NCBI GenBank assembly: GCA_018340805.1
Contig: JACMZG010001911.1
Location: forward strand, 54,950,974-55,014,973
Direction: 5' to 3'
From: Microvelia longipes
Taxonomy: Eukaryota; Arthropoda; Insecta; Hemiptera; Veliidae
Length of the DNA stretch: 64,000 nt
The position numbers and the translations under genes were made by a program. A model generated the notes under the pieces. The model was not told the DNA's origin and made no database searches. It saw only the letters and a list, made by a program, of their open reading frames with translations. This document shows, piece by piece, positions 35,490 through 47,814 of the stretch (the first letter of the stretch is position 1; each line of letters begins with the position of its first letter).

Positions 35490-38400
35490 AAACCCAGTGT
35501 AAATAGGAGCTTGCCTTACGTTGATATAAGTATAGAAAAAATTAGTGTTGAAGCGTTAGTCGATTCTGGGAGTCAAGTAACTTGTCTGCAAGAAGAGTTC
35601 TTTTATAATAATTTCAGTGAAGATAAAACTATCTGTAGGTTACCAGTAAAAGGAATTACCGTCCGAGGAGCTGCAACGAAAAAACCTTATAAAGTAAAGG
35701 AACAAGTGTTCCTGGAGATTAAATTAGGAGAGTCAGTTTTTACTGTAAACTTTTTAATTGTGCCTAAGCTTACTGCCACTTGTATCATAGGCGTTGATGT
35801 CTTACATTCCATTAAAGGGAGTATTGATTTTGAAAAGAAGATTTTGGCTTTTAGTAACGCGACTGGAAATGATAGCGTGAATTTTCAACTACAAAAACAA
35901 AAAGAAGAAATATCTATTAGTGGTTTAGATACTCACAAGTTAGGATACCAACCCATAAATGCTAGTTCTCATACTACTGAAGAGGAAATTACAAGAGCCG
36001 TCGAAGAAGCGAAAAAATTAACATCAAGTCAACGTAAAATGGTACATGAGTTACTTTGTGAATTTAAAGATATTTTTGAGAATCGAGTTGGATGCATTGC
36101 TGCATATACCCACAAATTAAAAGTGGAAGAAAACACACCGTTCTATTATCGAAATTACCCCATACCATTCGCTCACTACGACAAGGCCGAGCAGGAAATC
36201 CAGCGAATGTTAAGAGAAGGAGTGATAGAGGAATCTGACAGCTCTTACGTTAATCCTGTGTTGTTACCATTAAGAAGGACAATACTGCCAGAGTGTGCCT
36301 TGATGCCAGATATTTAAATTCAAAATCTGCCTCCGACCATGATCGTCCTCCTACATTGGAAATGGTGTTTCAAAAATGTGAAAACACTAAATATTTAAGT
36401 ACAGTTGATATGGTTAGTTCATTCTGGCATATACCACTGAGAGAGTCAGACCGTAATACACAGCATTTGTTTTCAAAGGAAAAACTTACCATTATTGCAG
36501 AGTACCCTATGGTTTAAAGTCCAGCCTTTCAGCCCTAATTCGTGGTTTAGGAAAAGTCATACCTAAATATTTAGAACCAAATCTAATTCAGTATGTTGAT
36601 GATATTTTATTGCTTTCTCCTTCGTTTCTACACCATTTGAAAATTCTTCGAGCATTGTTTACATGTTTTAGAAAGCACAACGTGACTATAAAGCTAAGTA
36701 AATCTAATTTCTTTAGAGAACAAATTAACTATTTAGGATGTCATCAGTAATAATGGAGTAAAACCTGATCCGGACAAAGTAAAAGCTATCAAGGAGTTCC
36801 CGTCACCACAAAATAAGAAGGACCTTAGAGGATTTATCGGGTTAGTCATGTTTTATAGCCGATTCACTAAAGAACTTGCTCATGGCATTAGCGGTTTTAA
36901 CCACCTACTAAAGAAGGATGTAAGATGGAAATGGGACAGCAGTTGTCAACAGGCATTTAAACAAGTAAAAGAACTATTTTCTGAGGAAATTCAATTGAAC
37001 CACCCTAATTTTGAAAAACCTTTCTATGTCCATGCTGATGCTAGTGGACGAGCCGTGGGAGCAAGCTTATCTCAAAAAGACTCTGAAGGAAACCTTAAAG
37101 TTGTTGCTTTAGCTTCGAGACTCCTCAAGCCTGCGGAACTTACTTACTCGATCACAGAGCTTGAACTTTTAGCCTGCATTTTTGCCATAAGAAAATTTTA
37201 TACTTGGCTAGCTCACTCCACTTTTTATATGTTAACTGACCATAAAGGGTTAACATATTCATTCATGCAAAAACCCATCTGCTAGAGTGGCTAGATGGCT
37301 GCAATTTTTGCAGTCCCTCGACTGCAAATTTGAGTATGTCCAAGGAAAACTCAACACAGGAGCCGACGTCCTTAGTAGACAGATAAAAGATGCAAGCCCT
37401 CAGGAGCCGCATAATTTTGTTATCAACGTCTTAACAGACCTGGATGAATATGAGTTCCTTGATAATATAGAAGACTACCAAAGAAATGATGATTTTTGCC
37501 TCAAAGTTATCGTTAATATTGACGAGTATGAACATTATGAAATGTGTAACGGCATATTATATGTCCTCCAAAATGGTAGAAGGAAACTTGTGATACCCGA
37601 GAAAATTATCAACAAATTGATTCACCGATCACATATTGAATTTTGCCACTACGGTACCAACAAATGTTTTAAAACATTATCTGAGGCATTCTATTGTAGG
37701 AATTTGAAAAAACATATCATCAATTTTATTACGAGATGTCACACATGCCAGATAAGTAAAGATTCCAACCGGACACACCATGCTGACTGGACAAGCATTA
37801 TCCTACCAAACCAGGTGAGATAGTCTCTGCCGATTTCTACGGACCTCTTGTGCCAGGTAGGAGCAACATCAGATATATGTTTGTCATTGTGGACAATTTT
37901 TCTAAATATGTCAAATTATACCCTATTTATAAGGAAACGACACACTATGCGATCAAGTGCATTCAAAATTATTTTGCTGAGGTAATAAGTTTAAAGTTGT
38001 GTTGACCGATAATGGTACACAACTTACCTCACATAAGTTTAAACGTTTTCTACAGGAAAATCAAGTTAAACATATCCTGACACCAGTTCGGCATCCACAG
38101 TGCAATCTCGCTGAAAGAATTAATAAGAATTTAGGAAATTGTTTTAGAACTCTCGTGGCTAATAAACATGGATCATGGCTCACTGTTGTGCAGGATATAG
38201 AGAAGACTATGAATGAAACCTTTCACTCTATCATCAAATGTACACTCATTACGCTCAGTTAAGAGAAACCCTCCAGGAAATGGGACGAGCACTTGATTCA
38301 CCCACCCTTTAAGTGAGGGAGTTTCGGACCAACAAATAGAGGATAACATTAGACAAGCTTCCTTAAAACGTAATCAACGTCACAACGAGGGAAAAGTCTC

Positions 38401-38662
38401 AAAGTACTTCCAGCCTGATGATCTGGTACTTGTTAGAGCTTTACAAGTCAGTGACGCCGAAAGTGGAATTACAGGAAAATTTCTACCGCGGTATGAAGGT
38501 CCTTTTATCATCCGTGCTGATTCCAGACACCCTATTTATATCTTAGTTGATGAAGAGGGTCGTATTAAAGGTAGGTTTCATGTTTCTATGATTAAGTCAT
38601 ATAAGAAAGCTGTACCCTATACTCTCCTGAATTTTGAGAAGAGCCAAGTTGTGTATATTTAG
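35490..38662 (+). pseudogene. pol: Pol of gypsy copy 1 (PR-RT-RH-IN)
   Basis: The aspartic protease has ALVDSGSQVTCL and CIIGVDVL (35550-35810). Reverse transcriptase has the polymerase motif YVDD at 36592-36603, preceded by TYHYCRVPYGLKSS-type residues in a different frame. RNase H starts at FYVHADASGRAVGASL (about 37024). Integrase has the HHCC zinc site (RSHIEFCHYG..., CHTCQISKD), LTDNGTQL and a catalytic-Glu block ERINKNLG, then a C-terminal GRFHVSMIKSYKKA. Frame breaks occur at about 36280, 36455, 36740, 37265, 37785, 37985 and 38255. Those near 36280 and 37785 are shared with copy 2. Confidence 0.92.
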
Positions 38663-38899
38663 TGTGCGTGTATATATGTTTTACAGACAAGAATAAATCA
38701 ATTCATAGAATTGTTGTATATATCTTAAATTTAGTTGTGTATCGGTTTATTAAAGCTGTTTTTCTCTCATTTTTTTTATAGAATCTTAATTTTTCTTATA
38801 CGGGAAATAAATAATATAATTATATAGAAGTTAATTGTAATATTTTGACTTAAAATTTTTTTTTGAGAAAAAATTTTGAAAAAAAAAGATAGAGGAATA

Positions 38900-40917
38900 T
38901 GTAGTGTCCTAGGGAACCTGTAAATATATGATACGTGGTACATGTACTTACCTGTAAGTGTCCTGAGCTTAACTATTTACTTATTTTATCATTAAAAGGG
39001 TGAGAATAAATAGTATATTTTCAGATTAGTATTTTAAGTAAACTTGTAGTGTAAAATTTTGAGTTTTTTAAATTCCGTAACGTCATAACCTGTAACTTTG
39101 AAACCTCTCTGTTTACATTTTCGATACATTTTGTACGAAATTATATAAATCGCATTTTATCCTTTTTACTGTAATATCATAGCATATATAGATTAAATTA
39201 ATTGTGTAAAATTTTTATTTTAGTAGGTAATAACATTTTATTTTGACTTAAAATTTATTTTTTTTTAATTCTTAGCGTCCGTCTGCATCTGTTCGAGCTG
39301 GTTTGATTTGCTGCAGCGGTTTGGTCCACCAGTCGTTAATTTCTGTCGTTTTTAGATTATTTTCTTGTAATTCTGTTACGTCTGGACATTCCTTCCCTAT
39401 TTTTTATATAGCAGGGTTCGAGATAGCACCGTTGTGTCTTTTCTGATTTAAAATTGATAGTTTGTCGTCTATTCGGCTGTTCTACCGGTTTGTGGTGATC
39501 TAGGAACCACTTGATAGTGTCGAGTTGAAAAATGGCCGGCGTTGAAGCCAGTTTATTGCTCAGTTTTTTTTAATTAAAATTATGTAATTTGTCACCACTG
39601 GAAGATTTTGATGCTTAAACTTTGCTGTTAATAAACTTAGGTAAGTGATACTGTATCAATCTTTTAAGAATTTCAGGATTTCTTGGCAAAATTTTTGTTA
39701 CTTGATCGTACCGGCGTGTACGGGCCATGTAAGAGGCTAAGTTTTTTTCAAGTTTCCCGTCTTATTATATTTACTTTAGCTTAAAACATACTTTATATGC
39801 CCTAAGTACCTGCTATTCGACCATAATTTCAGACTTTTACTTGATTTTGTCGAGTTTTCCCACTTTACACTTGGTCACCAGTGTGAGTGGAGGGGATGAG
39901 CTACTCGTCTTCAGGATTATATCAGTTTTATTTTGCGCATACATGTACCTTATCTTTGGGATTGTCTGGTTATTTCAGGGAGAAGTATTTCAGAGTTTGC
40001 GGATAGGTGAAGTCTTGCGTAGAGGTGCGTTCGAGCACCAGTAAGCTGAGGGGTTTGGGCCGTTCCAGGCAGTATTTACGATTATCTTGACGTAAGTCTC
40101 TTTTGTATTAGTTCTTCCTCCTATGTTGTGATGATATTAGTAGTGTGTGGTTTCGACCTGTTTACCTACGCACCCTTAGATGGTTATGATGTGTTTACTG
40201 ATGCGTTCCGTCCACCTGTTTTAGGTGCCGTTATTCACTATTGGGATTTTAAGTTGTTGAATTTGGATGAAAGCAGAAACAACCTTACTGGCCAGGACCT
40301 ACAATTGTTCCCAAAACTATATAATTAATATTTATGATTCTCTATCCAACGTCTGGTCAACATCAACGTAAATTATGATAAAATCTCATTTAGGGTTTTA
40401 AAATGACAAGGTAGGACCTCGTAGCGACGATTCAACTCCCCTCCCTACGAGGCCCTCCGCTCTTGTACATAAGAGTATTAAGCTAACTTTGTTTTTATTT
40501 TTGAAAGAGATATTTTGTTGCTCCCTCGCCTAGAATTAAGTTTAAAAATTATATATATTTTGAGAGGTCACCTTCCTGGGTTCTCTTTCGTATGCAAAGA
40601 GAACACTCAGGTAAGAGATTTATGTTGAGAGGTAATGGTTCTCATATAAAAATAAACTCAAAACAACTTGTTGTATAAAATTTTATTATTATTATATAAG
40701 TATGGAAGAAAATGATATATATTTTTGTATTTGAATCAAAAAATTATAAATAGTTGAGTTTATTTGAAATTGAAACTTGTTTGTTTGTTTTTCTTTAATT
40801 CTATGGTTAGTATTACCCTTCCTGAATACACAGCGACTATGAAAATGATCCCTCAGATTCAAAAGTCAGGCTGTTGCCCTATGGCTGTTATACCAGCTCA
40901 GATGCTTATACATCACA
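38900..40917 (+). repeat. 3' LTR, gypsy copy 1
   Basis: Preceded by the purine-rich tract AAAAAAAGATAGAGGAATA. Same TG...CA boundaries as the 5' LTR. Confidence 0.95.
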
Positions 40918-40921
40918 ACGT

Positions 40922-41533
40922 ATACATACAAATGTATACACGCACACTCACACGTTCATACATACCCAAACTAACATCTATAAACATAAAAATATTACAA
41001 CATAAATTAATATTACAATACAAACCAAAAGGGTTTTTTTACACAATTTTTATCACATACTTAACAACATTAATTTAACAATTTTTTAATTTGTATATTC
41101 ATTTTATTTATTTTTTTTATCGTTAATCAAATATAATAATAAAATAAAAGGGATATCAGTAACAAAAACTGAGCTTTTGAGCTGTTCAAATTTAATATTA
41201 TGATAGATTATTTTCATATTATCAAACCGTATCTCCAACATACTAATTTATATTATAGAACCATAAAAACGTATCCACCCATACGCTTACCTGGTTTTAA
41301 AAAAGAAATGTATAATTTAGAAACAAATAAACGTAAGAGCCTCTGTATCAATCTAATAAAATGGAGATACAAAACATGTGAAAAGTGGGAAGGGGTCCGG
41401 TATCGGCACTTTGAGTTTGTGATCGAGACTGACTGCATTAACCTCTCACTCGTCGGGATGTATGCATCTTATATTTTTTTTAGGTCCAATTGGAAACGGA
41501 ACCTAAATCTCGTTACAAGGGTAAACCAAACTT

Positions 41534-41538
<5 letters not shown>
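40922..41538. repeat. Right flank of gypsy copy 1, duplicated at 53259-53870
   Basis: Begins ATACATACAAATGTATACAC and runs to AACTTTTATA, where it passes into poly-A. The same sequence follows the second gypsy copy, where it continues into unique DNA instead. Confidence 0.95.
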
Positions 41539-41596
<58 letters not shown>

Positions 41597-41680
41597 AAAA
41601 AAAAAAAAAAATAAAAAATAAAAAAAAAAAAAAAAAAACATAAAAATAAAAAAAAAAAAAAAAAAAAACAAAAAAAAAAA

Positions 41681-41720
<40 letters not shown>

Positions 41721-41738
41721 AAAAAAAAAAATTATAAA

Positions 41739-41772
<34 letters not shown>

Positions 41773-41813
41773 AAAAAAATTAAAAAAAAAATAAAAAAAA
41801 AAAAAAAAAATAA
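41539..41813. other. Near-pure poly-A tract abutting the gap
   Basis: About 275 bases that are almost all A with scattered T, C and G. It replaces the sequence that should continue the flank (compare 53871 onward) and stops at the N run. Most likely low-quality read-end sequence. Confidence 0.85.
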
Positions 41814-42813
41814 NNNNNNNNNNNNNNNNNNNNNNNNNNNNNNNNNNNNNNNNNNNNNNNNNNNNNNNNNNNNNNNNNNNNNNNNNNNNNNNNNNNNNNN
41901 NNNNNNNNNNNNNNNNNNNNNNNNNNNNNNNNNNNNNNNNNNNNNNNNNNNNNNNNNNNNNNNNNNNNNNNNNNNNNNNNNNNNNNNNNNNNNNNNNNNN
42001 NNNNNNNNNNNNNNNNNNNNNNNNNNNNNNNNNNNNNNNNNNNNNNNNNNNNNNNNNNNNNNNNNNNNNNNNNNNNNNNNNNNNNNNNNNNNNNNNNNNN
42101 NNNNNNNNNNNNNNNNNNNNNNNNNNNNNNNNNNNNNNNNNNNNNNNNNNNNNNNNNNNNNNNNNNNNNNNNNNNNNNNNNNNNNNNNNNNNNNNNNNNN
42201 NNNNNNNNNNNNNNNNNNNNNNNNNNNNNNNNNNNNNNNNNNNNNNNNNNNNNNNNNNNNNNNNNNNNNNNNNNNNNNNNNNNNNNNNNNNNNNNNNNNN
42301 NNNNNNNNNNNNNNNNNNNNNNNNNNNNNNNNNNNNNNNNNNNNNNNNNNNNNNNNNNNNNNNNNNNNNNNNNNNNNNNNNNNNNNNNNNNNNNNNNNNN
42401 NNNNNNNNNNNNNNNNNNNNNNNNNNNNNNNNNNNNNNNNNNNNNNNNNNNNNNNNNNNNNNNNNNNNNNNNNNNNNNNNNNNNNNNNNNNNNNNNNNNN
42501 NNNNNNNNNNNNNNNNNNNNNNNNNNNNNNNNNNNNNNNNNNNNNNNNNNNNNNNNNNNNNNNNNNNNNNNNNNNNNNNNNNNNNNNNNNNNNNNNNNNN
42601 NNNNNNNNNNNNNNNNNNNNNNNNNNNNNNNNNNNNNNNNNNNNNNNNNNNNNNNNNNNNNNNNNNNNNNNNNNNNNNNNNNNNNNNNNNNNNNNNNNNN
42701 NNNNNNNNNNNNNNNNNNNNNNNNNNNNNNNNNNNNNNNNNNNNNNNNNNNNNNNNNNNNNNNNNNNNNNNNNNNNNNNNNNNNNNNNNNNNNNNNNNNN
42801 NNNNNNNNNNNNN
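41814..42813. other. Assembly gap of exactly 1000 N
   Basis: A run of N of round length, i.e. a scaffolding placeholder of unknown true size. Any ORF spanning it is meaningless. Confidence 1.
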
Positions 42814-43576
42814 ATTTAACGGTTTTGGTCCCCGCAAGTAATTCTGAAATGTATGGCTGGCTCAGCTATTTTTTGTAGCTCCAGACAAATAACATAGAAG
42901 CTACTCCATCTATCGACCCGTCATTATGTTTACTAATACGCTTAGCACTGTAAACCTCTCGTGCTACCATATAATTTTTTTGCCGTCCTTTTTGATAGAT
43001 GACATTGTATGCAGTAGAACGGTAGAGTAATTAATTGCTATTAACTTCTTTGTATAAAGAATTTGATTTAACTTAAGCTTTAAGATATGTTATTTATTTA
43101 ACTTTATTTAGGTAGTTTTTTAGAATACCAAATTGTATATTCATGCATACATTGTTTAATTTTTTTTTTATTTCATTTATTAATATAGAGGCACAGACCA
43201 ATGGTCGGCAAAATGCATGCATCAATATATACTAAGCAATAGGTAATACAGAATATTAAAATAAAGATTTCAAACAAAAATTCTTATTATAATAGAAAAA
43301 ATACAATTTGGTTATAAACAAAAAAATAATTTGTGGAATAACTATAATAAAGAAACAATGTGTAAAACTAAGAAATATAATAAAATAAAAAAAAATGTAT
43401 AATAACTGTTAATAAAATAGGTAGAGGAACAAAAATATATTGATTGACAAGTAAGACATTGAAAAACAGTGCATTAAAGTAGCACAATGATAGAAACAAA
43501 AAATAATTCTATCTGTATGGGTAAGAAACAAAATTAAGTAACTATAACACACATAACCATACATGCACTCATTTAT
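42814..43576. repeat. Left flank of gypsy copy 2, degraded duplicate of 30590-31256
   Basis: Carries TCAGCTATTTTTTGTAGCTC, TTGTGGAATAACTATAATAA and the final CATTTATACGT as in the flank of copy 1, with many small insertions. The extra bases near the gap suggest unpolished sequence. Includes a remnant of the broken transposon ORF (to about 43030). Confidence 0.9.
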
Positions 43577-43580
43577 ACGT

Positions 43581-45611
43581 TGTAGTGTCCTAGGGAACCT
43601 GTAAATAGTATGAACTCACAGTGCGCTACAATTTGTCCTTTCTTACCTGTAAGTGTCCTGAGCTTAACTATTTTACTATTTTATCATTAAAAGGGTGAGA
43701 ATAAATAGTATATTTTTCAGATTAGTATTTAAGTAACTTGTAGTGTAAAATTTTGAGTTTTTTAAATTCCGTAACGTATAACTGTAACTTTGAAACCTCT
43801 CTGTTTACATTTTCGATACATTTTGTACGAAATTATATAAATCGCATTTTATCCTTTTTACTGTATATCATAGCATATATAGATTAAATTAATTGTGTAA
43901 AATTTTTTTTATTTTAGTAGGTAATAACATTTTATTTTGACTTAAAATTTATTTTTTTTTTAATTCTAGCGTCCGTCTGCATCTGTTTCGAGCTGGTTTG
44001 ATTTGGCTGCAGCGGTTTGGTCCACCAGTCGTTAATTTCTGTTTAGATTATTTTCTTGTAATATTCTGTTACGTCTGGACATTCCTTCCCTATTTTTTTA
44101 TATAGCAGGGTTCGAGATAGCACCGTTGTGTCTTTTTCTGATTTAAAATTGATAGTTTGTCGTTATTCGGCTATTCGGCTACCGGTTTTGTGGTGATCTA
44201 GGAACCACTTGATAGTGTCGAGTTGAAAATGGCCGGCGTTGAAGCAGTTTATTGCTCAGTTTTTTAATTTAAAATTATGTAATTTGTCACCACTGGAAGA
44301 TTTTGATGCTTAAACTTTGGCTGTTAATAAACTTAGGTAAAGTGATACTGTATCAATCTTTTTAAGAATTTCAGGATTTCTTGGCAAAAATTTTTTGTTA
44401 CTTGATCGTACCGCATGTACGGGCCATGTAAGAGCTAAGTTTTTTTTTTCAAGTTTCCCGTCTTATTATATTACTTTAGCTTAAAACATACTTTATATGC
44501 CCTAAGTACCTGCTATTCGACCATAATTTCAGACTTTTACTTGATTTTGTCGAGTTTTCCCCCACTTTACACTTGGTCACCAGTGTGAGTGGAGGGGAAT
44601 GAGCTACTCGTCTTCAGGATTAATATCAGTTTTATTTTGTGCATACATGTACCTTATCTTTGGGATTGTCTGGTTATTTCAGGGAGAAGTATTTCAGAGT
44701 TTGCGGATAGGTGAAGTCTTGCGTAGAGGTGCGTTCGAGCACCAGTAAGCTGAGGGGTTTGGGCCGTTCCAGGCAGTATTTACGATTATCTTGACGTAAG
44801 TCTCTTTTTGTATTAGTTCTTCCTCCTATGTTTGTGATGATATTAGTAGTGTGTGGTTTCGACCTGTTTACCTACGCACCTTAGATGGTTATGATGTGTT
44901 TACTGATGCGTTCCGTCCACCTGTTTTAGGTGCCGTTATTCACTATTTTTTTAAAGTTGTTTGAATTTGGATGAAAGCAGAAACAACCTTACTGGCCAGG
45001 ACCTACAATTGTTCCCAAAACTATATAATTAATATTTAATGATTCTCTATCCAACGTCTGGTCAACGATCAACGTAAATTATGATAAAATCTCATTTAGG
45101 GTTTTAAATCTTTATGACAAGGTAGGACCTCGTACGATTCACACTCCCTCCCTACGAGCCCTCCGCTCTTGTACATAAGAGTATTAAGCTAACTTTGTTT
45201 TTATTTTTGAAAGATATATTTGTTGCTCGCTCGCCTAGAATTAAGTTTAAAAATTATATATATTTTGAGAGGTCACCTTCCTGGGTTTCTCTTTCGTATG
45301 CAAAGAGAACTCAGGTAAGAGATTTATGTGTTGAGAGTAATGGTTCTCATATAAAAATAAACTCAAAACAACTTGTTGTATGAAATTTATTATTATTATA
45401 TAAGTATGGAAGAAAATGATATATATTTTATTTGAAAAAAATTATAAATAGTTGAGTTTATTTGAAATTGAAACTTGTTTGTTTGTTTTTCTTTATTCTA
45501 TGGTTAGTATTACCCTTCCTGAATACACAGCGACTATGAAATGATCCCTCAGATTCAAAAGTCAGGCTGTTGCCTATGGCTGTTTATACAGCTCAGATGA
45601 TATACATCACA
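43581..45611 (+). repeat. 5' LTR, gypsy copy 2
   Basis: Begins TGTAGTGTCC and ends ATACATCACA. It has more indels than the other three LTRs, including an aberrant patch at 43608-43640 and a short duplication near 44165. Confidence 0.93.
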
Positions 45612-46012
45612 TTTGGCGCTTAAACAAACATACCCGTTGTGGCTGTGTATTGTAAATTTTTGTTACCAGTAAAAGCACTTCATTTCTTCTGAACAAGTTT
45701 CTATTTCAGTAATTTTTTTTTACTCTATGACTGATTATTTTCAGCAAATTTGTTATTTATTTTGTATTATTTTTCTTTTTAAGTTTAGGTGGAAACAATA
45801 TATTGACATAGAATTCAGATATATGATATAAATTGATGTTAGCATATTGGGTGATAAAATTCTATAAAAAGTTGGTTCTGAATTTAGCTTTTGAACATAA
45901 ATTTTATGAATTGATTTATTACTCATCTATAGTGGTATCAGTGTGTGGTATAATTTTTTTTTTGTTTTTTTTTTGTTTTTTTTTTTTTGTTTGTGCGATA
46001 TAGTGTTGCAGT

Positions 46013-47530
46013 ATGCAAACGAGAAGTATGGCTTCTGCTCAAGGTAACTGGATAATAAAATGTTGATATCTCCGGAAATGACAATATAGGTAATAGAGAC
46101 CTTAACATGGATCCCAACAATTTAGATAACCCTAGTGACAATTGACAGGTTGAAGAACACCATCGTGAAGGACAACCAGGAAATCGTCAGGCCCAGCATG
46201 GGCCGTGATGTCGTTATACGACACCTTACCCAACAAGTTCAGATGTTAAGATCACAAATGAACTCAATGAATTCACAAGGCTCGACCGGATCCTCCATCA
46301 ACAACCTACGTCAACATTGAGACCACCTCATAATGGTATGCAATTTGATTATGAACAACAACCATTGTACTCAAGAGATATGCAACTCGGAGACAGGCAT
46401 AGTAGTAATAGACACATTCCAAGATATAATGAAACCCCTGATCGTAATAATGGTCAACCGCCAAGAGAAAGTAATGCAGTTTTTAACAGGGAATTTCTTA
46501 AAATTTTGAAATTATCAAAAGTAAGCGAATTTACTGAACATTTTACTAATGAAATAAGGATAATCCGATGGCGTTTGTCGACAGACTAACAGATTTTGTG
46601 GAATCATATGACCTCACCAGGGAGTATAGAAAAATAGTTCAAAAGTCGTTGCGAGGCACCGCTTCTACATGGTTTCTTAACGTTGACCGTAATATTGATT
46701 TTATGAATTTTTGGACCATTTCAAAACACGGTTTTGGAACGAACGTATACGATCACAAATTCGTAAAGAAATAGCTACAGGTCGTTTTACTCGTGATTCA
46801 CGTATGGATCGGTATACCTATCTTAATCACTTATATTTGAAAGCGAAACAATTTACGGGATTGTACGAACGATTCGACGAGCAAGAGCTTATAAAAACTT
46901 TAAGTACTCATTTCGGCCGAGAGTTCGCCACTTTAACTAGAGCTGCTAGAGCTACTTCATTGCAAGACCTAGAGGAATTATTACACGAATTCACAGATGT
47001 TGAACTATACCAAGACACATATTCATCATCTAGAAGATACAATAACACGTATAGAAACAACAGTCACGATAGTAGAAACTACAACAATAACTACCCTCGT
47101 CAGGACAACTATCGTAAACCGTACGATAGAGAAGATAATTATAGGAGAACTAACAACAATTCACCTAACAACCGAGAAGGGTATAGATACGACAACAGTA
47201 CACATAATAATAGGAATCAACGAGACTATAGAGGCGACAAAAGTCGTTCGTTGAATCAACGTGATAGGAGTAGATATGATAACAATAGATATTATAATAA
47301 TGCAAATCGTACACACAAACATCAATTACAGTCTAGAAATGGTAGTAACTCGGATAATCGAAACAATTATAATAGACAAGGTTATAATAACCAAACTAGA
47401 AATAACTCATATAATCGATCAAACAGTTCTGGACAAACGGCACGTCAAGGTCAATCAACAAATAGAAGCAATAATAATCCTAATAACAACCACATTAAAA
47501 CATAGGCTTTGATGATGCTCCTGAAAATGA
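46013..47530 (+). pseudogene. gag: Gag of gypsy copy 2
   Basis: The best-preserved gag: 46711-47505 is open for 264 codons covering the second half of the capsid-like region and the whole Arg/Asn-rich tail (YNRQGYNNQTRNNSYNR). The N-terminal third is spread over other frames with breaks near 46055, 46140, 46190 and 46550. No CCHC knuckle is visible in the tail. This copy shows gag continuing intact where copy 1 is shifted (about 34830 and 34960). Confidence 0.87.
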
Positions 47531-47814
47531 ATCAGTTGAGCATGGCCAACAGAATGAGTGATGAATCCGATGAATTCTTCCTGACTAGAGGCGAACCTAG
47601 GGAATCCATTCCCTAATCAAGTCTTTCAAAATAACCATGTATGTTTAGATGGTCACATTAATTCAAATTCAATGAACCACCAAACTGTAGAACCATGTGA
47701 AGATATATCAGAAGTGATACAATCTCCGAAAAATCCGACTGCCCCGGTCGAAGAACAAGGTGAAATTTACGATTTACGAAATATTTTAATGATGAAGAGG
47801 ATCATATTAACATT

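Larger units (their letters stand above)
31257..40921 (+). mobile_element. Ty3/gypsy LTR retrotransposon, copy 1, full-length
   Basis: A complete structure: target duplication ACGT (31257-31260 and 40918-40921), 5' LTR 31261-33276, gag, protease, reverse transcriptase, RNase H, integrase, a purine-rich tract just before 38900, and 3' LTR 38900-40917. LTRs start TG and end CA. The domain order PR-RT-RH-IN is that of Ty3/gypsy. No envelope ORF lies between integrase and the 3' LTR. Several frameshifts make it non-autonomous as written. Confidence 0.93.

Noticed and set aside
38663..38899. Envelope gene making the gypsy element an errantivirus
   Set aside because: Only about 240 bp of AT-rich sequence separates integrase from the 3' LTR, with no ORF.
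41503..42837. Long - strand ORF across the gap
   Set aside because: It consists of poly-F from poly-A and X from the N run.
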